From NCBI GenBank assembly GCA_948543815.1, contig CAOVHW010000004.1, positions 102,572 through 137,423 on the forward strand: DNA of 34,852 nt, in the 5' to 3' direction. Shown piece by piece: positions 8,125-15,300 of this stretch (the stretch's first letter is position 1; each line of letters begins with the position of its first letter). The DNA is from an uncultured Eubacteriales bacterium (GTDB taxonomy: Bacteria; Bacillota; Clostridia; Lachnospirales; CAMVHY01). The position numbers and the translations under genes are program-made. The notes beneath the pieces were generated by a model that was not told the origin of the DNA, made no database searches, and worked only from the letters and a program-made list of their open reading frames with translations.

Positions 8125-8703
8125 TTGTATTATTGCGTGTTGAATTTTTTAGTCAATCTTTTTATTTCATTGATATTTCGTATAAAAATTTCCGGGCTCG
8201 AAAATATTCCATTGAGCGGCGGAATTATTTTATGCGCCAATCATTTAAGCAATTTTGACCCATTAGTTTTACGATTAAAAGTCAAGCGTACGATAAATTT
8301 TATGGCAAAAAAAGAATTATTTGCAAACAAACTTTTTTCGTATACGTTAGAAAAATTTAGTGTATTCCCAGTCGACAGAAATAAAAATGATTTATTGGCG
8401 TACAAAACTGCTGTGAAATTGCTTAACGATGAAAAAGTTTTAGGGATTTTTGTACAGGGAACTCGCAATAAAAATTTTGATAGTGCGAAAAATGGTGCAG
8501 CAATGTTTGCAATGAAAACTGATTCGCTAATAATTCCTATTGGAATCAAGTCAACTTATAAAATTTTTTCGGCCGTTCATATAAATATCGGTAAGCCGAT
8601 TCATTTTGAACGTCAAAAAAAAATTGACCAAAATGTTTTACATGACGCAACTTCAAAAATTACTGAGCAAATTAAAAAACTTGTAGGAGAAAACGTTTTA
8701 TGA
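8125..8703 (+). CDS. plsC: 1-acyl-sn-glycerol-3-phosphate acyltransferase
   Basis: This membrane-associated acyltransferase makes phosphatidic acid. The N-terminal hydrophobic segment (about 5-20) is followed by the catalytic NHLSNFD motif (H40 and D45, HX4D). A later block, VQGTRNK, stands where most homologues have FPEGTR, so the usual glutamate is glutamine. The start is TTG 8125 after AGGTGA. A GTG at 8116 is in frame but lies within that SD. The stop overlaps the ispH start (ATGA, 8700-8703). The order plsC then ispH/S1 is common in Bacillota, often preceded by cmk, which is absent here. Confidence 0.9.
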   Translation: MYYCVLNFLVNLFISLIFRIKISGLENIPLSGGIILCANHLSNFDPLVLRLKVKRTINFMAKKELFANKLFSYTLEKFSVFPVDRNKNDLLAYKTAVKLLNDEKVLGIFVQGTRNKNFDSAKNGAAMFAMKTDSLIIPIGIKSTYKIFSAVHINIGKPIHFERQKKIDQNVLHDATSKITEQIKKLVGENVL

Positions 8704-10577
8704 AAATTATTGTTGGAAAAACTTCCGGTTTTTGTTTTGGTGTTAAGCGTGCTGTTGAGACCGCATTTCAAAATGCTGATAAAAATATTTGTATGCTTGG
8801 ACCGATTATTCACAATCAATCTGTTATAAATGAATTAAATATGAAAAATGTGGGGATTATAAATAATCTAAGTGAGGCAAATAATCGAACAGTATTAATT
8901 CGTGCGCATGGTGTGCCTAAAAAAATTTATTCACAGTTGAAAAATTTGGGCATAAATTATATTGATTGTACATGTCCTTTTGTCAAAAGAATTAGTCAAC
9001 TCGTTGAAAAAAATTTTAATGACGGGAAAAAAATTATTATCATTGGCAATCCAAATCATCCTGAAATTATTGGGATAAATAGTTATGCGCAAAATCAAGC
9101 TGTTATTATAAATAATATTGACGCGGCGAAAAAATTTCATAACGATAAAAATTTGTCATATCTACTTGTTGCTCAGACAACTTTTTCATATGAAATTTTT
9201 AATGAAATTATAGACATTTTACGCGCTGATAATATTGAAATTCAGAATACGATTTGTAATACAACTTATCAGCGTCAGGAAGAAGCTCGAACTTTATCAA
9301 AAATTTCTGATAAAATGATAGTTATTGGAGATAAATCTAGCTCTAATTCTACAAAATTATTTAATATTTGTCAGGAAAATTGCTGTAACACATTTTTTAT
9401 ACAATCTTCGGTGGATTTATTATTGATTAACTTTAGACTGAATGATAGAATAGGAGTCATGGCAGGCGCTTCTACGCCTTTGCACGTTATCGAGGAGGCT
9501 GTTTTTTTAATGAACCAATTAGCTGTTGAGGAAAAATCTTTCGCGCAAATGCTTGAGGAATCTTTCGTAAATTTACATATTGGTGAAATTGTAAAGGGAA
9601 AAGTTATTCAAGTTAGCGATAATGAAATCGTTTTGGACTTAGGATATAAATCAGATGGGATTATCAGCCGCGATAATTTTTCTACTTCTTCTCATTGCTT
9701 TCTTAAAGATTTAGTTAATATAGGAGATGAGATAGAAGCTATTGTTTTAAAAATAGATGACGGCGAGGGGAATGTAATACTTTCAAAAAGAAAGCTTGAT
9801 TTACAGCGTGGCTTTAAAGAAATTGAAAAAGCTTTCAAGGAAAATTCAATTGTTACCGGTAAAATTATTGAAGTTGTTAAAAGTGGAGTAGTTGCTTTAG
9901 CTGATAATGTCAAATTATTTATACCTGCATCGTGTATTTCAAACTCACATATAAAAGATTTAAATTCTTATGTAGGAAAAACTTTGGATTTTAAAATTAT
10001 TGAATTTAATCGTTTGAAACATAGATATATTGGAAGTTGTAAAGAAATTTTGGATAAAGAAAAAAATGAAGAAAATGATTTGTCAAATGAATTAAAAGTT
10101 GGCGAAGAATTTGACGGAATTATAAGTAAGATTGTTAGTTTCGGAATTTTTGTCAACGTTGGGAATTGGAGTGGCCTTGTTCATTTATCAGAATTAGGTT
10201 GGGACCGTAAAAATGATACATTGGATAAGTTTAAAGTTGGTGACAAAGTAAAAGTTTTTGTATTAGGAATGGACAATAAACACAATAAAATTTCATTGAC
10301 GATGAAAAATCCTGATAAAAGTCCGTGGCGCGATATTTCACAAAGATATTACGAAGGAAAAATTGTGAAGGGAAAAGTCGCAAGAATAAATAATTATGGA
10401 GCATTTATCGAACTTGAACCGGGCATTGACGGTTTGCTTCATATTTCACAAATTTCTGATGAACATGTAAATAATGTGAACGATAAATTAAAAATTAACG
10501 ACATAGTAACGCTTCGAGTTTTGTCGTCTGATGAAAAACGAAAACGCGTTAGTTTGTCGATGATTGATGTTAAATAA
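8700..10577 (+). CDS. ispH: Fused IspH (HMBPP reductase) and ribosomal protein S1-like domains
   Basis: This single 625-residue frame joins two functions. Residues 1-275 are IspH, the 4Fe-4S enzyme making IPP and DMAPP. The cluster cysteines are C12 (SGFCFGV), C92 (CTCPFV) and C186 (TICNTT), with active-site H38, H70, H120 and E122 (NHPE). Residues 295-625 hold four S1 RNA-binding repeats at about 295-366, 382-449, 466-536 and 552-622; the last two (GIFVNVGNWSGLVHLSEL, GAFIELEPGIDGLLHISQ) are the most canonical. Such fusions are known in Clostridia and Negativicutes. Translation is coupled to plsC by the ATGA overlap, with AGGAG upstream. Confidence 0.95.
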   Translation: MKIIVGKTSGFCFGVKRAVETAFQNADKNICMLGPIIHNQSVINELNMKNVGIINNLSEANNRTVLIRAHGVPKKIYSQLKNLGINYIDCTCPFVKRISQLVEKNFNDGKKIIIIGNPNHPEIIGINSYAQNQAVIINNIDAAKKFHNDKNLSYLLVAQTTFSYEIFNEIIDILRADNIEIQNTICNTTYQRQEEARTLSKISDKMIVIGDKSSSNSTKLFNICQENCCNTFFIQSSVDLLLINFRLNDRIGVMAGASTPLHVIEEAVFLMNQLAVEEKSFAQMLEESFVNLHIGEIVKGKVIQVSDNEIVLDLGYKSDGIISRDNFSTSSHCFLKDLVNIGDEIEAIVLKIDDGEGNVILSKRKLDLQRGFKEIEKAFKENSIVTGKIIEVVKSGVVALADNVKLFIPASCISNSHIKDLNSYVGKTLDFKIIEFNRLKHRYIGSCKEILDKEKNEENDLSNELKVGEEFDGIISKIVSFGIFVNVGNWSGLVHLSELGWDRKNDTLDKFKVGDKVKVFVLGMDNKHNKISLTMKNPDKSPWRDISQRYYEGKIVKGKVARINNYGAFIELEPGIDGLLHISQISDEHVNNVNDKLKINDIVTLRVLSSDEKRKRVSLSMIDVK

Positions 10578-10607
10578 AATTCATTAAAATAAAGATTTTA
10601 CTTCTTT

Positions 10608-10740
10608 AAAACCTTTACTTTTTCTTTAAAAAGAAAAAGTAAATCAAAAAGAAACTAAAAAAAAAATCTTTGTGCGTCTGCACAAAGATTTTTTTATAAA
10701 GTTTTTTTTGGTTCTTTTTTTTACAAAAAAAAGAACGATT
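10608..10740. repeat. Three-hairpin intergenic repeat, copy A
   Basis: Three consecutive inverted repeats: 10614-10627 with 10630-10643 (perfect 14 bp); 10660-10675 with 10680-10695 (core CTTTGTGC/GCACAAAG, loop GTCT); 10711-10722 with 10725-10736 (perfect 12 bp). Related copies lie at 27031-27176 (inverted) and 34520-34657. It begins 30 bases after the ispH-S1 stop, and the T-rich tail of the central hairpin could act as a terminator. It is longer and more structured than an ordinary terminator. Confidence 0.85.
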
Positions 10741-10810
10741 TGTTTTTTATTTGTTTCCTTTGGAATTTTATATTATAATTTTTTAAAACAAAATTTATGG
10801 GGATGATTTC

Positions 10811-11299
10811 ATAAAATATTTTGAGATTGGTAAAGTTGTTAATACGCACGGTTTAAACGGTTACGTAAAAATTTATCCGACAACGAGCGATATAACTCGT
10901 TTTAGCTTATTGAAAAATGTTTTGATAAATGATTTGGAATATGAAATAGAAAATGTGCGCTATCAAAAAAATCTTGTTTACGCAAAATTTTTTTCTGTCA
11001 ACAATATTAATGATGCGGAAAAATTAAAAGGTTCAATAATAAAAATTCCTGAGCATTTAGCTTTGCCGCTACAAAATGATGAATATTATTTGCAAGATTT
11101 GTATGGTTTAAATGTTTATGAGGACGATAAATTTTTAGGTCAAGTAACCGATATTATTCAGGGCAGTGCTAACGATATTTATGTTGTTGATGAAAAAATT
11201 TTTATTCCTGCTGTCAAATCTTTTATTCTAAATATTGACATCAAAAATAAATTAATGTCGGTAAAATTGATAGAAGGGTTGCGCGAGTTAAATGCTTAA
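10811..11299 (+). CDS. rimM: 16S rRNA processing/ribosome maturation factor RimM, apparent AUA start
   Basis: RimM binds the 30S head (S19) and helps 16S rRNA maturation. Reading from 10811 gives KYFEIGKVVNTHGLNGYVK, the conserved RimM N-terminus, then the PRC-barrel half (YYLQDLYGLNVYEDD, IIQGSANDIYVV, FIPAVKSFI). The full length would be 162 residues, close to the family norm. The frame has no ATG, GTG or TTG before TTG 10910, which would remove about 33 conserved residues. An in-frame stop sits at 10784-10786. The SD-like GGGGATGA (10799-10806) points to the ATA codon at 10811. It overlaps trmD by 8 bases. A base error or indel at the start is the main alternative. Confidence 0.85.
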   Translation: MKYFEIGKVVNTHGLNGYVKIYPTTSDITRFSLLKNVLINDLEYEIENVRYQKNLVYAKFFSVNNINDAEKLKGSIIKIPEHLALPLQNDEYYLQDLYGLNVYEDDKFLGQVTDIIQGSANDIYVVDEKIFIPAVKSFILNIDIKNKLMSVKLIEGLRELNA

Positions 11300-12476
11300 T
11301 TTTTATGTTTTAACATTGTTTCCTGAAATAATTTATGGCGGATTGAATCATAGTATTTTAAAGCGTGCGGTTGACAAAAATCTTATACGTATAAACTGTG
11401 TGAATATTCGCGATTTTTCTAAAAACAAAAATAAACGTGTCGATGATTATACATATGGCGGTGGTTGTGGAATGTTGATGCAAGCACAGCCTGTTTATGA
11501 CGCATTTAAAAGTGTAAAAAAAAATTGTCCTGTTATTTTTCTTACACCGCATGGAAAAATTTTTAATCAAAAACTTGCTCGAAAGTTTGCCGTTGAAAAT
11601 GATTTAATTTTGCTTTGTGGGCATTATGAGGGAATTGACCAAAGAGTTATTGACGAAATTGTTACCGATGAGATTTCTATTGGCGATTATGTTTTAACTG
11701 GCGGCGAGTTGCCTGCTATGATTTTAATCGATAGTATTTCGCGTTTAATTCCAAATGTTTTGGGGAAAAATGAATCATATGAGTGCGAATCGTTTGAAAA
11801 TAATTTGCTTGAATATCCACAATATACGCGCCCGGAAGTTTTTCATGGTAAACATGTTCCGGAAATTTTGCTCTCTGGAAATCATAATGCAATAAAAAAT
11901 TGGCGGCAGCATCAATCTTTTATTACAACTTGGATGAAACGGCCGGATTTGTTAAAAAAAACGGAGGGAAATAAAATGAATGCAATCTTTTCGCGCAGAA
12001 GTATTCGAAAATATAAAAATGAATCGGTAACTGACGAACAGTTGGAATTGTTGTTGAGAGCAGCAATGGCGGCGCCGTCGGCTATGAATTCTCAATGTTG
12101 GGAATTTGTTGTTGTGCGTGACAAAAATCATTTGAGTGAGCTCGCAACGTTGAATCCTTACCATCAAATGTTAAAAGATGCAGCGCTTGCTATCATTGTT
12201 TGTGCGGATTTGAATAAAATTTTGGCGAATGAGTATTGGATTCAAAATTGTTCTGCCGCTACACAAAATATTTTGACGCAAGCAAATGAAATGGGCTTGG
12301 GTGCGGTATGGCTTGGCGTTGCGCCGTATGAAGATAAAATGCAACGTATATCTGACAATTTGAATTTGCCCGAAAATATTAAACCGCTCAATGTTATATC
12401 AATTGGTGTGCCCGATGAATTTAAAAATGCAAATGATAATTTCGATACAAAAAAAATTCATTACGAAAAATTTTAA
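11292..12476 (+). CDS. trmD: Fused tRNA (guanine37-N1)-methyltransferase TrmD and nitroreductase
   Basis: The frame encodes 394 residues. Residues 1-228 are TrmD, which methylates G37 using SAM. Trefoil-knot motifs are present: VDDYTYGGGCGMLMQ, LLCGHYEGIDQRV and ISIGDYVLTGGELPA. Residues 229-394 are a nitroreductase/NAD(P)H oxidoreductase (FMN family): RRSIRKYKNESVTDEQLELLL, AAPSAMNSQCWEFVVV, MGLGAVWLGVAPYED. The junction encodes TEGNK-M. Its DNA contains GGAGGG (11963-11968) then ATG 11976, a complete RBS and start for the reductase. TrmD ends at a near-normal length but without a stop, so this looks like a stop-loss fusion of neighbours. The start overlaps rimM. Confidence 0.92.
   Translation: MLNFYVLTLFPEIIYGGLNHSILKRAVDKNLIRINCVNIRDFSKNKNKRVDDYTYGGGCGMLMQAQPVYDAFKSVKKNCPVIFLTPHGKIFNQKLARKFAVENDLILLCGHYEGIDQRVIDEIVTDEISIGDYVLTGGELPAMILIDSISRLIPNVLGKNESYECESFENNLLEYPQYTRPEVFHGKHVPEILLSGNHNAIKNWRQHQSFITTWMKRPDLLKKTEGNKMNAIFSRRSIRKYKNESVTDEQLELLLRAAMAAPSAMNSQCWEFVVVRDKNHLSELATLNPYHQMLKDAALAIIVCADLNKILANEYWIQNCSAATQNILTQANEMGLGAVWLGVAPYEDKMQRISDNLNLPENIKPLNVISIGVPDEFKNANDNFDTKKIHYEKF
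11963..11978 (+). promoter_or_regulatory. Internal ribosome-binding site and start for the nitroreductase half
   Basis: GGAGGG (11963-11968) lies 7 bases before ATG 11976, in the same frame as trmD. The residues after this ATG (MNAIFSRRSIRKYK) look like a normal nitroreductase N-terminus. The cell may therefore make both the long fusion and a free 166-residue nitroreductase. Confidence 0.65.
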
Positions 12477-12510
12477 TTAATTACCAAAAAATTAAAATGA
12501 GGTAAGCTTT

Positions 12511-13683
12511 ATGAAACCGAAGATAGGAATTTATGGCGGCTGCTTTAACCCGATTCATAATGGTCATTTATTTTTAGCAGAATGTCTCCGAAAAAATTTT
12601 TTGCTCGATAAAATAATATTTGTGCCGTCGGGTAATGCGCCCCATAAGCATATAAAAGTTGACAAAGAAGATCGATTTAATATGACTACTCTTGCGCTTG
12701 AGGGTAGTAATTTTTTTGAGGTTAGCGACTACGAAATTAAAAAAAATGACAAATCTTATACGATTAATACGCTCGAATATGTACGTGAAAATAATCCTGA
12801 CGCAAAAATTTATCTGATTATTGGTGCGGATGCGTTTTTGGAAATAAAAACTTGGCATAAGACTGATGAATTGCTTCAGCTTTGTAGTTTGTTGGTAGTG
12901 ATTCGGCCGGGAATAAGTAAAAATGATTTGAATAATCAACTTCGTTACGTAAAAAAAAATTATTTGTGTGAAGTTTCTATTATCGAAATAGATGCACTCA
13001 ATATTTCTTCAACTGATATTCGTAATAAAATTATGCTCGATGAAAATGTAAAACAATTTTTACCTGAAAAGGTTTTCAATTACATAACAACGCATAATTT
13101 ATACAAACCTTTCTCGAGAATAAATATTGTTGACATAAAAAAATATTTGGCTGAGAATCTTTCTGACAAGCGTTTCATTCATTCATTAAATGTTGCAGAA
13201 GAAGCTGTAAAATTGGCAAAAAAGTATGACGAAAATATTTATAAGGCCTACATAGCGGGATTGCTTCATGATTGTGCGAAAGAAATTCCTAATAGCCAAA
13301 AAATTTTGATGTGCAATGAATACGGAGTGAAACTCGATCGAGTTTTGGCAAGACAACCAGATTTGACACATTCATTTTTAGCCGCACAAATTGCTCACCA
13401 TAAATTTTCGGTAAATGATACCGATATTTTGCACGCAATTTCATATCATACGACCGGTAAAAAGCGAATGTCAATGCTGGAGAAAATAATTTATATTGCT
13501 GATTGTATCGAGCCTAATCGAACTTATGAACAAATAAAATATTTGCGTGAGCTTGCCTATGAAAATATAAATAAAGCGGTTGCGTATACTTTAAAAGTTA
13601 CGATGGCGAAAAATAAAGAGGGTGGGCGAATTATTCATCCACTTAGTCTTGAGGCGTTTCAATTTTATAAATCAAATTTATAA
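12511..13683 (+). CDS. nadD: Fused nicotinate-nucleotide adenylyltransferase (NadD) and YqeK HD hydrolase
   Basis: The 390-residue protein has two domains. Residues 1-198 are NadD, which makes deamido-NAD from NaMN and ATP; motifs are GIYGGCFNPIHNGH (6-19) and ISSTDIR (165-171). Residues 205-390 are an HD domain of the YqeK family, with H224, H253-D254 (GLLHDCAKE) and D331 (IYIADCIEPNR); YqeK members hydrolyse Ap4A symmetrically. In many Bacillota nadD and yqeK are adjacent separate genes followed by rsfS; here they are one frame and rsfS is absent. The start ATG has GAGGTAAG upstream. It is followed by rsmG after 9 bases. Confidence 0.95.
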   Translation: MKPKIGIYGGCFNPIHNGHLFLAECLRKNFLLDKIIFVPSGNAPHKHIKVDKEDRFNMTTLALEGSNFFEVSDYEIKKNDKSYTINTLEYVRENNPDAKIYLIIGADAFLEIKTWHKTDELLQLCSLLVVIRPGISKNDLNNQLRYVKKNYLCEVSIIEIDALNISSTDIRNKIMLDENVKQFLPEKVFNYITTHNLYKPFSRINIVDIKKYLAENLSDKRFIHSLNVAEEAVKLAKKYDENIYKAYIAGLLHDCAKEIPNSQKILMCNEYGVKLDRVLARQPDLTHSFLAAQIAHHKFSVNDTDILHAISYHTTGKKRMSMLEKIIYIADCIEPNRTYEQIKYLRELAYENINKAVAYTLKVTMAKNKEGGRIIHPLSLEAFQFYKSNL

Positions 13684-13692
13684 GGAAAAAAT

Positions 13693-14391
13693 ATGCAAAA
13701 AATAATTGATGCAATCGAAAAAATGAACCTTGAAATAAATAACAATCAAGCAGAAAAATTTTTACGCTATATGAATTTATTGTGCGATTGGAATAAAAAA
13801 ATTAATTTGACGTCAATTACCGATGAAAACGAAATTATAATTAAACATTTTGCTGATAGTGTATCGCTTTTATCCGTAATGCAAATAAAAAATTCAGATG
13901 TGATTGACATTGGAAGTGGCGCTGGATTTCCGGGTATACCGCTGAAAATTTTGCGCCCACAAATTAATTTGACACTTGTTGATTCTTTAGGTAAGCGTGT
14001 AAAATTTCTTTGTACTGTCAAAAATGATTTAAATCTTGAAAACGTAAATTGTTTTCATGCGCGTGCAGAAGAATTTGTGAAAAATAGTCGTGAGGTTTAT
14101 GATATATGTGTGTCGCGTGCCGTTGCAAATCTTTCAGTTCTTACTGAAATTTGTTTGCCGTTTGTAAAAGTTGGTGGATTTTTTATTGCGTATAAGGGGC
14201 CACAAGTTGATGATGAAATTTTGCACGCACAAAATTGTATAAAGAAACTTGGCGGAGAAATTACTGATATCAAAAAAATTTGTCTGCCGTTCTCAGATAT
14301 TATTCATTCGTTAATTTTTGTACGCAAATTATCTAATAGTCCGCTAAAATATCCCAGAAATTATGCGAAAATTTTAAAGACGCCGCTGTAA
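13693..14391 (+). CDS. rsmG: 16S rRNA (guanine527-N7)-methyltransferase
   Basis: RsmG (GidB) methylates N7 of G527 in 16S rRNA. The 232 residues include the SAM-binding loop VIDIGSGAGFPG (70-81) and the family blocks NLTSITDENEI (38-48), HADSV-like KHFADSV (51-57) and DICVSRAVANL. AAGGA precedes ATG 13693. It continues the operon from nadD-yqeK with 9 bases between, and a parB/noc-type gene follows, as is usual in Bacillota. Confidence 0.95.
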   Translation: MQKIIDAIEKMNLEINNNQAEKFLRYMNLLCDWNKKINLTSITDENEIIIKHFADSVSLLSVMQIKNSDVIDIGSGAGFPGIPLKILRPQINLTLVDSLGKRVKFLCTVKNDLNLENVNCFHARAEEFVKNSREVYDICVSRAVANLSVLTEICLPFVKVGGFFIAYKGPQVDDEILHAQNCIKKLGGEITDIKKICLPFSDIIHSLIFVRKLSNSPLKYPRNYAKILKTPL

Positions 14392-14407
14392 TTTATTTTT
14401 TATTGTG

Positions 14408-14417
14408 GACAATTGTC
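14408..14417 (+). promoter_or_regulatory. Perfect 10-base palindrome between rsmG and the parB/noc gene
   Basis: GACAATTGTC is self-complementary over 10 bases. It lies 64 bases upstream of the downstream start codon. It does not match the parS consensus or the Noc-binding site. It could be a regulator site or chance. Confidence 0.3.
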
Positions 14418-14439
14418 GAAAAACTTTCTTTACAAAAAT

Positions 14440-14480
14440 TCACCTCATCGCTAAAATTATTCGTAAGAGGTGATTTTTTT
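14440..14480 (+). promoter_or_regulatory. SD-sequestering hairpin / terminator-like element before parB/noc
   Basis: TCACCTC (14440-14446) pairs perfectly with GAGGTGA (14467-14473), the SD of the next gene. Flanking A and T runs extend the stem with one mismatch. A seven-T run (14474-14480) follows immediately, and then the ATG. The element has the form of an intrinsic terminator, and the same fold would hide the ribosome-binding site. Confidence 0.65.
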
Positions 14481-15275
14481 ATGTGTACTAAAAATACCGA
14501 AATAAATGTAGTTCAAATAGCGACAAATAAAATTAATGCAAATCCATACCAACCACGTAAATTTTTTTCAAAAGCTAGCTTAAAAAATTTAACTGACTCA
14601 ATAAAAAAATATGGACTACTCCAACCTATTGCCGTTAGAAAAATAAATATTGACTCATTTGAAATAGTTGCGGGCGAACGTAGATTTCGTGCGTGTAAAT
14701 TACTTAACCTTGAAAAAATTCCTGCTATTATTATTAATTTAAGTCAGAAAGAATGTCTTTACATATCGATGATTGAAAATATTCAGCGTCGTAATTTGAA
14801 TTACATAGAAGAAGCTGAAGGCTTAAAAAATATTATGCTAGATTGCTCACTATCAATTGAGGAACTTGCGACCGTGATAGGTCAAAGTGAAGATTATATA
14901 TTGCGCAAGCTTTACATTTTAAATTTATCAAAGAATATTCAATCAATTTTATTGGAAAATAATTTATCCGAGGAATATGCGTTTATTTTGTTGAAATTAA
15001 ATGATGAACGCTTGCAAAATGAAGTTTTGGATAAAGTTATTTACTACGGTTTGAGTATTCAGACGACAAAAAAATTAACGGATAAAGTTATCAAACGTAA
15101 TGGACAAGTTATAAATAATTTAAAAAATAAAAATCGAATTGGTGATTTGCGAATTTTTTTCAATACAATTAAACAAGCCGTAGATGTTACAAAAGCTTCC
15201 GGCTTTAATACAAATTATATGATTAATAAAAAATATGATGAGATAGAAATAAACATAAAAATTTTGGCAAAATAA
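14481..15275 (+). CDS. ParB/Noc-family CTP-dependent DNA-binding protein
   Basis: ParB-family proteins bind a centromere-like site and spread as CTP-dependent clamps; Noc paralogues block division over the nucleoid. The 264 residues show NPYQPRKFF (21-29), the CTP-binding GERRFRA (65-71), ENIQRRNL (99-106) and a helix-turn-helix at about 126-146. The start ATG 14481 follows AGAGGTGA; the frame extends upstream to TTG 14403 but without an SD. No parA follows, only a terminator, which suits a Noc-like or orphan ParB. The N-terminus lacks an obvious amphipathic membrane-targeting helix like that of Bacillus Noc, so the choice between ParB and Noc is left open. Confidence 0.85.
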   Translation: MCTKNTEINVVQIATNKINANPYQPRKFFSKASLKNLTDSIKKYGLLQPIAVRKINIDSFEIVAGERRFRACKLLNLEKIPAIIINLSQKECLYISMIENIQRRNLNYIEEAEGLKNIMLDCSLSIEELATVIGQSEDYILRKLYILNLSKNIQSILLENNLSEEYAFILLKLNDERLQNEVLDKVIYYGLSIQTTKKLTDKVIKRNGQVINNLKNKNRIGDLRIFFNTIKQAVDVTKASGFNTNYMINKKYDEIEINIKILAK

Positions 15276-15277
15276 AA

Positions 15278-15300
15278 CCCTTATGTAAGTAAGGGCTTTT
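15278..15300. terminator. Bidirectional terminator between parB/noc and gldG-like genes
   Basis: CCCTTA (15278-15283) pairs with TAAGGG (15290-15295) around a 6-base loop, with A residues on one side and CTTTT on the other. It serves both converging genes and touches the stop codon of the minus-strand gene at 15299. Confidence 0.7.

Noticed and set aside
10608..10740. Copy A hairpins as a simple terminator or a CRISPR-like repeat
   Set aside because: Three hairpins with related copies elsewhere exceed a plain terminator; no spacer-repeat pattern or cas genes exist.
10910..10912. TTG 10910 as the rimM start
   Set aside because: It would drop the conserved N-terminus and has no SD.
14408..14417. 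parS or Noc-binding site
   Set aside because: GACAATTGTC does not match either consensus.
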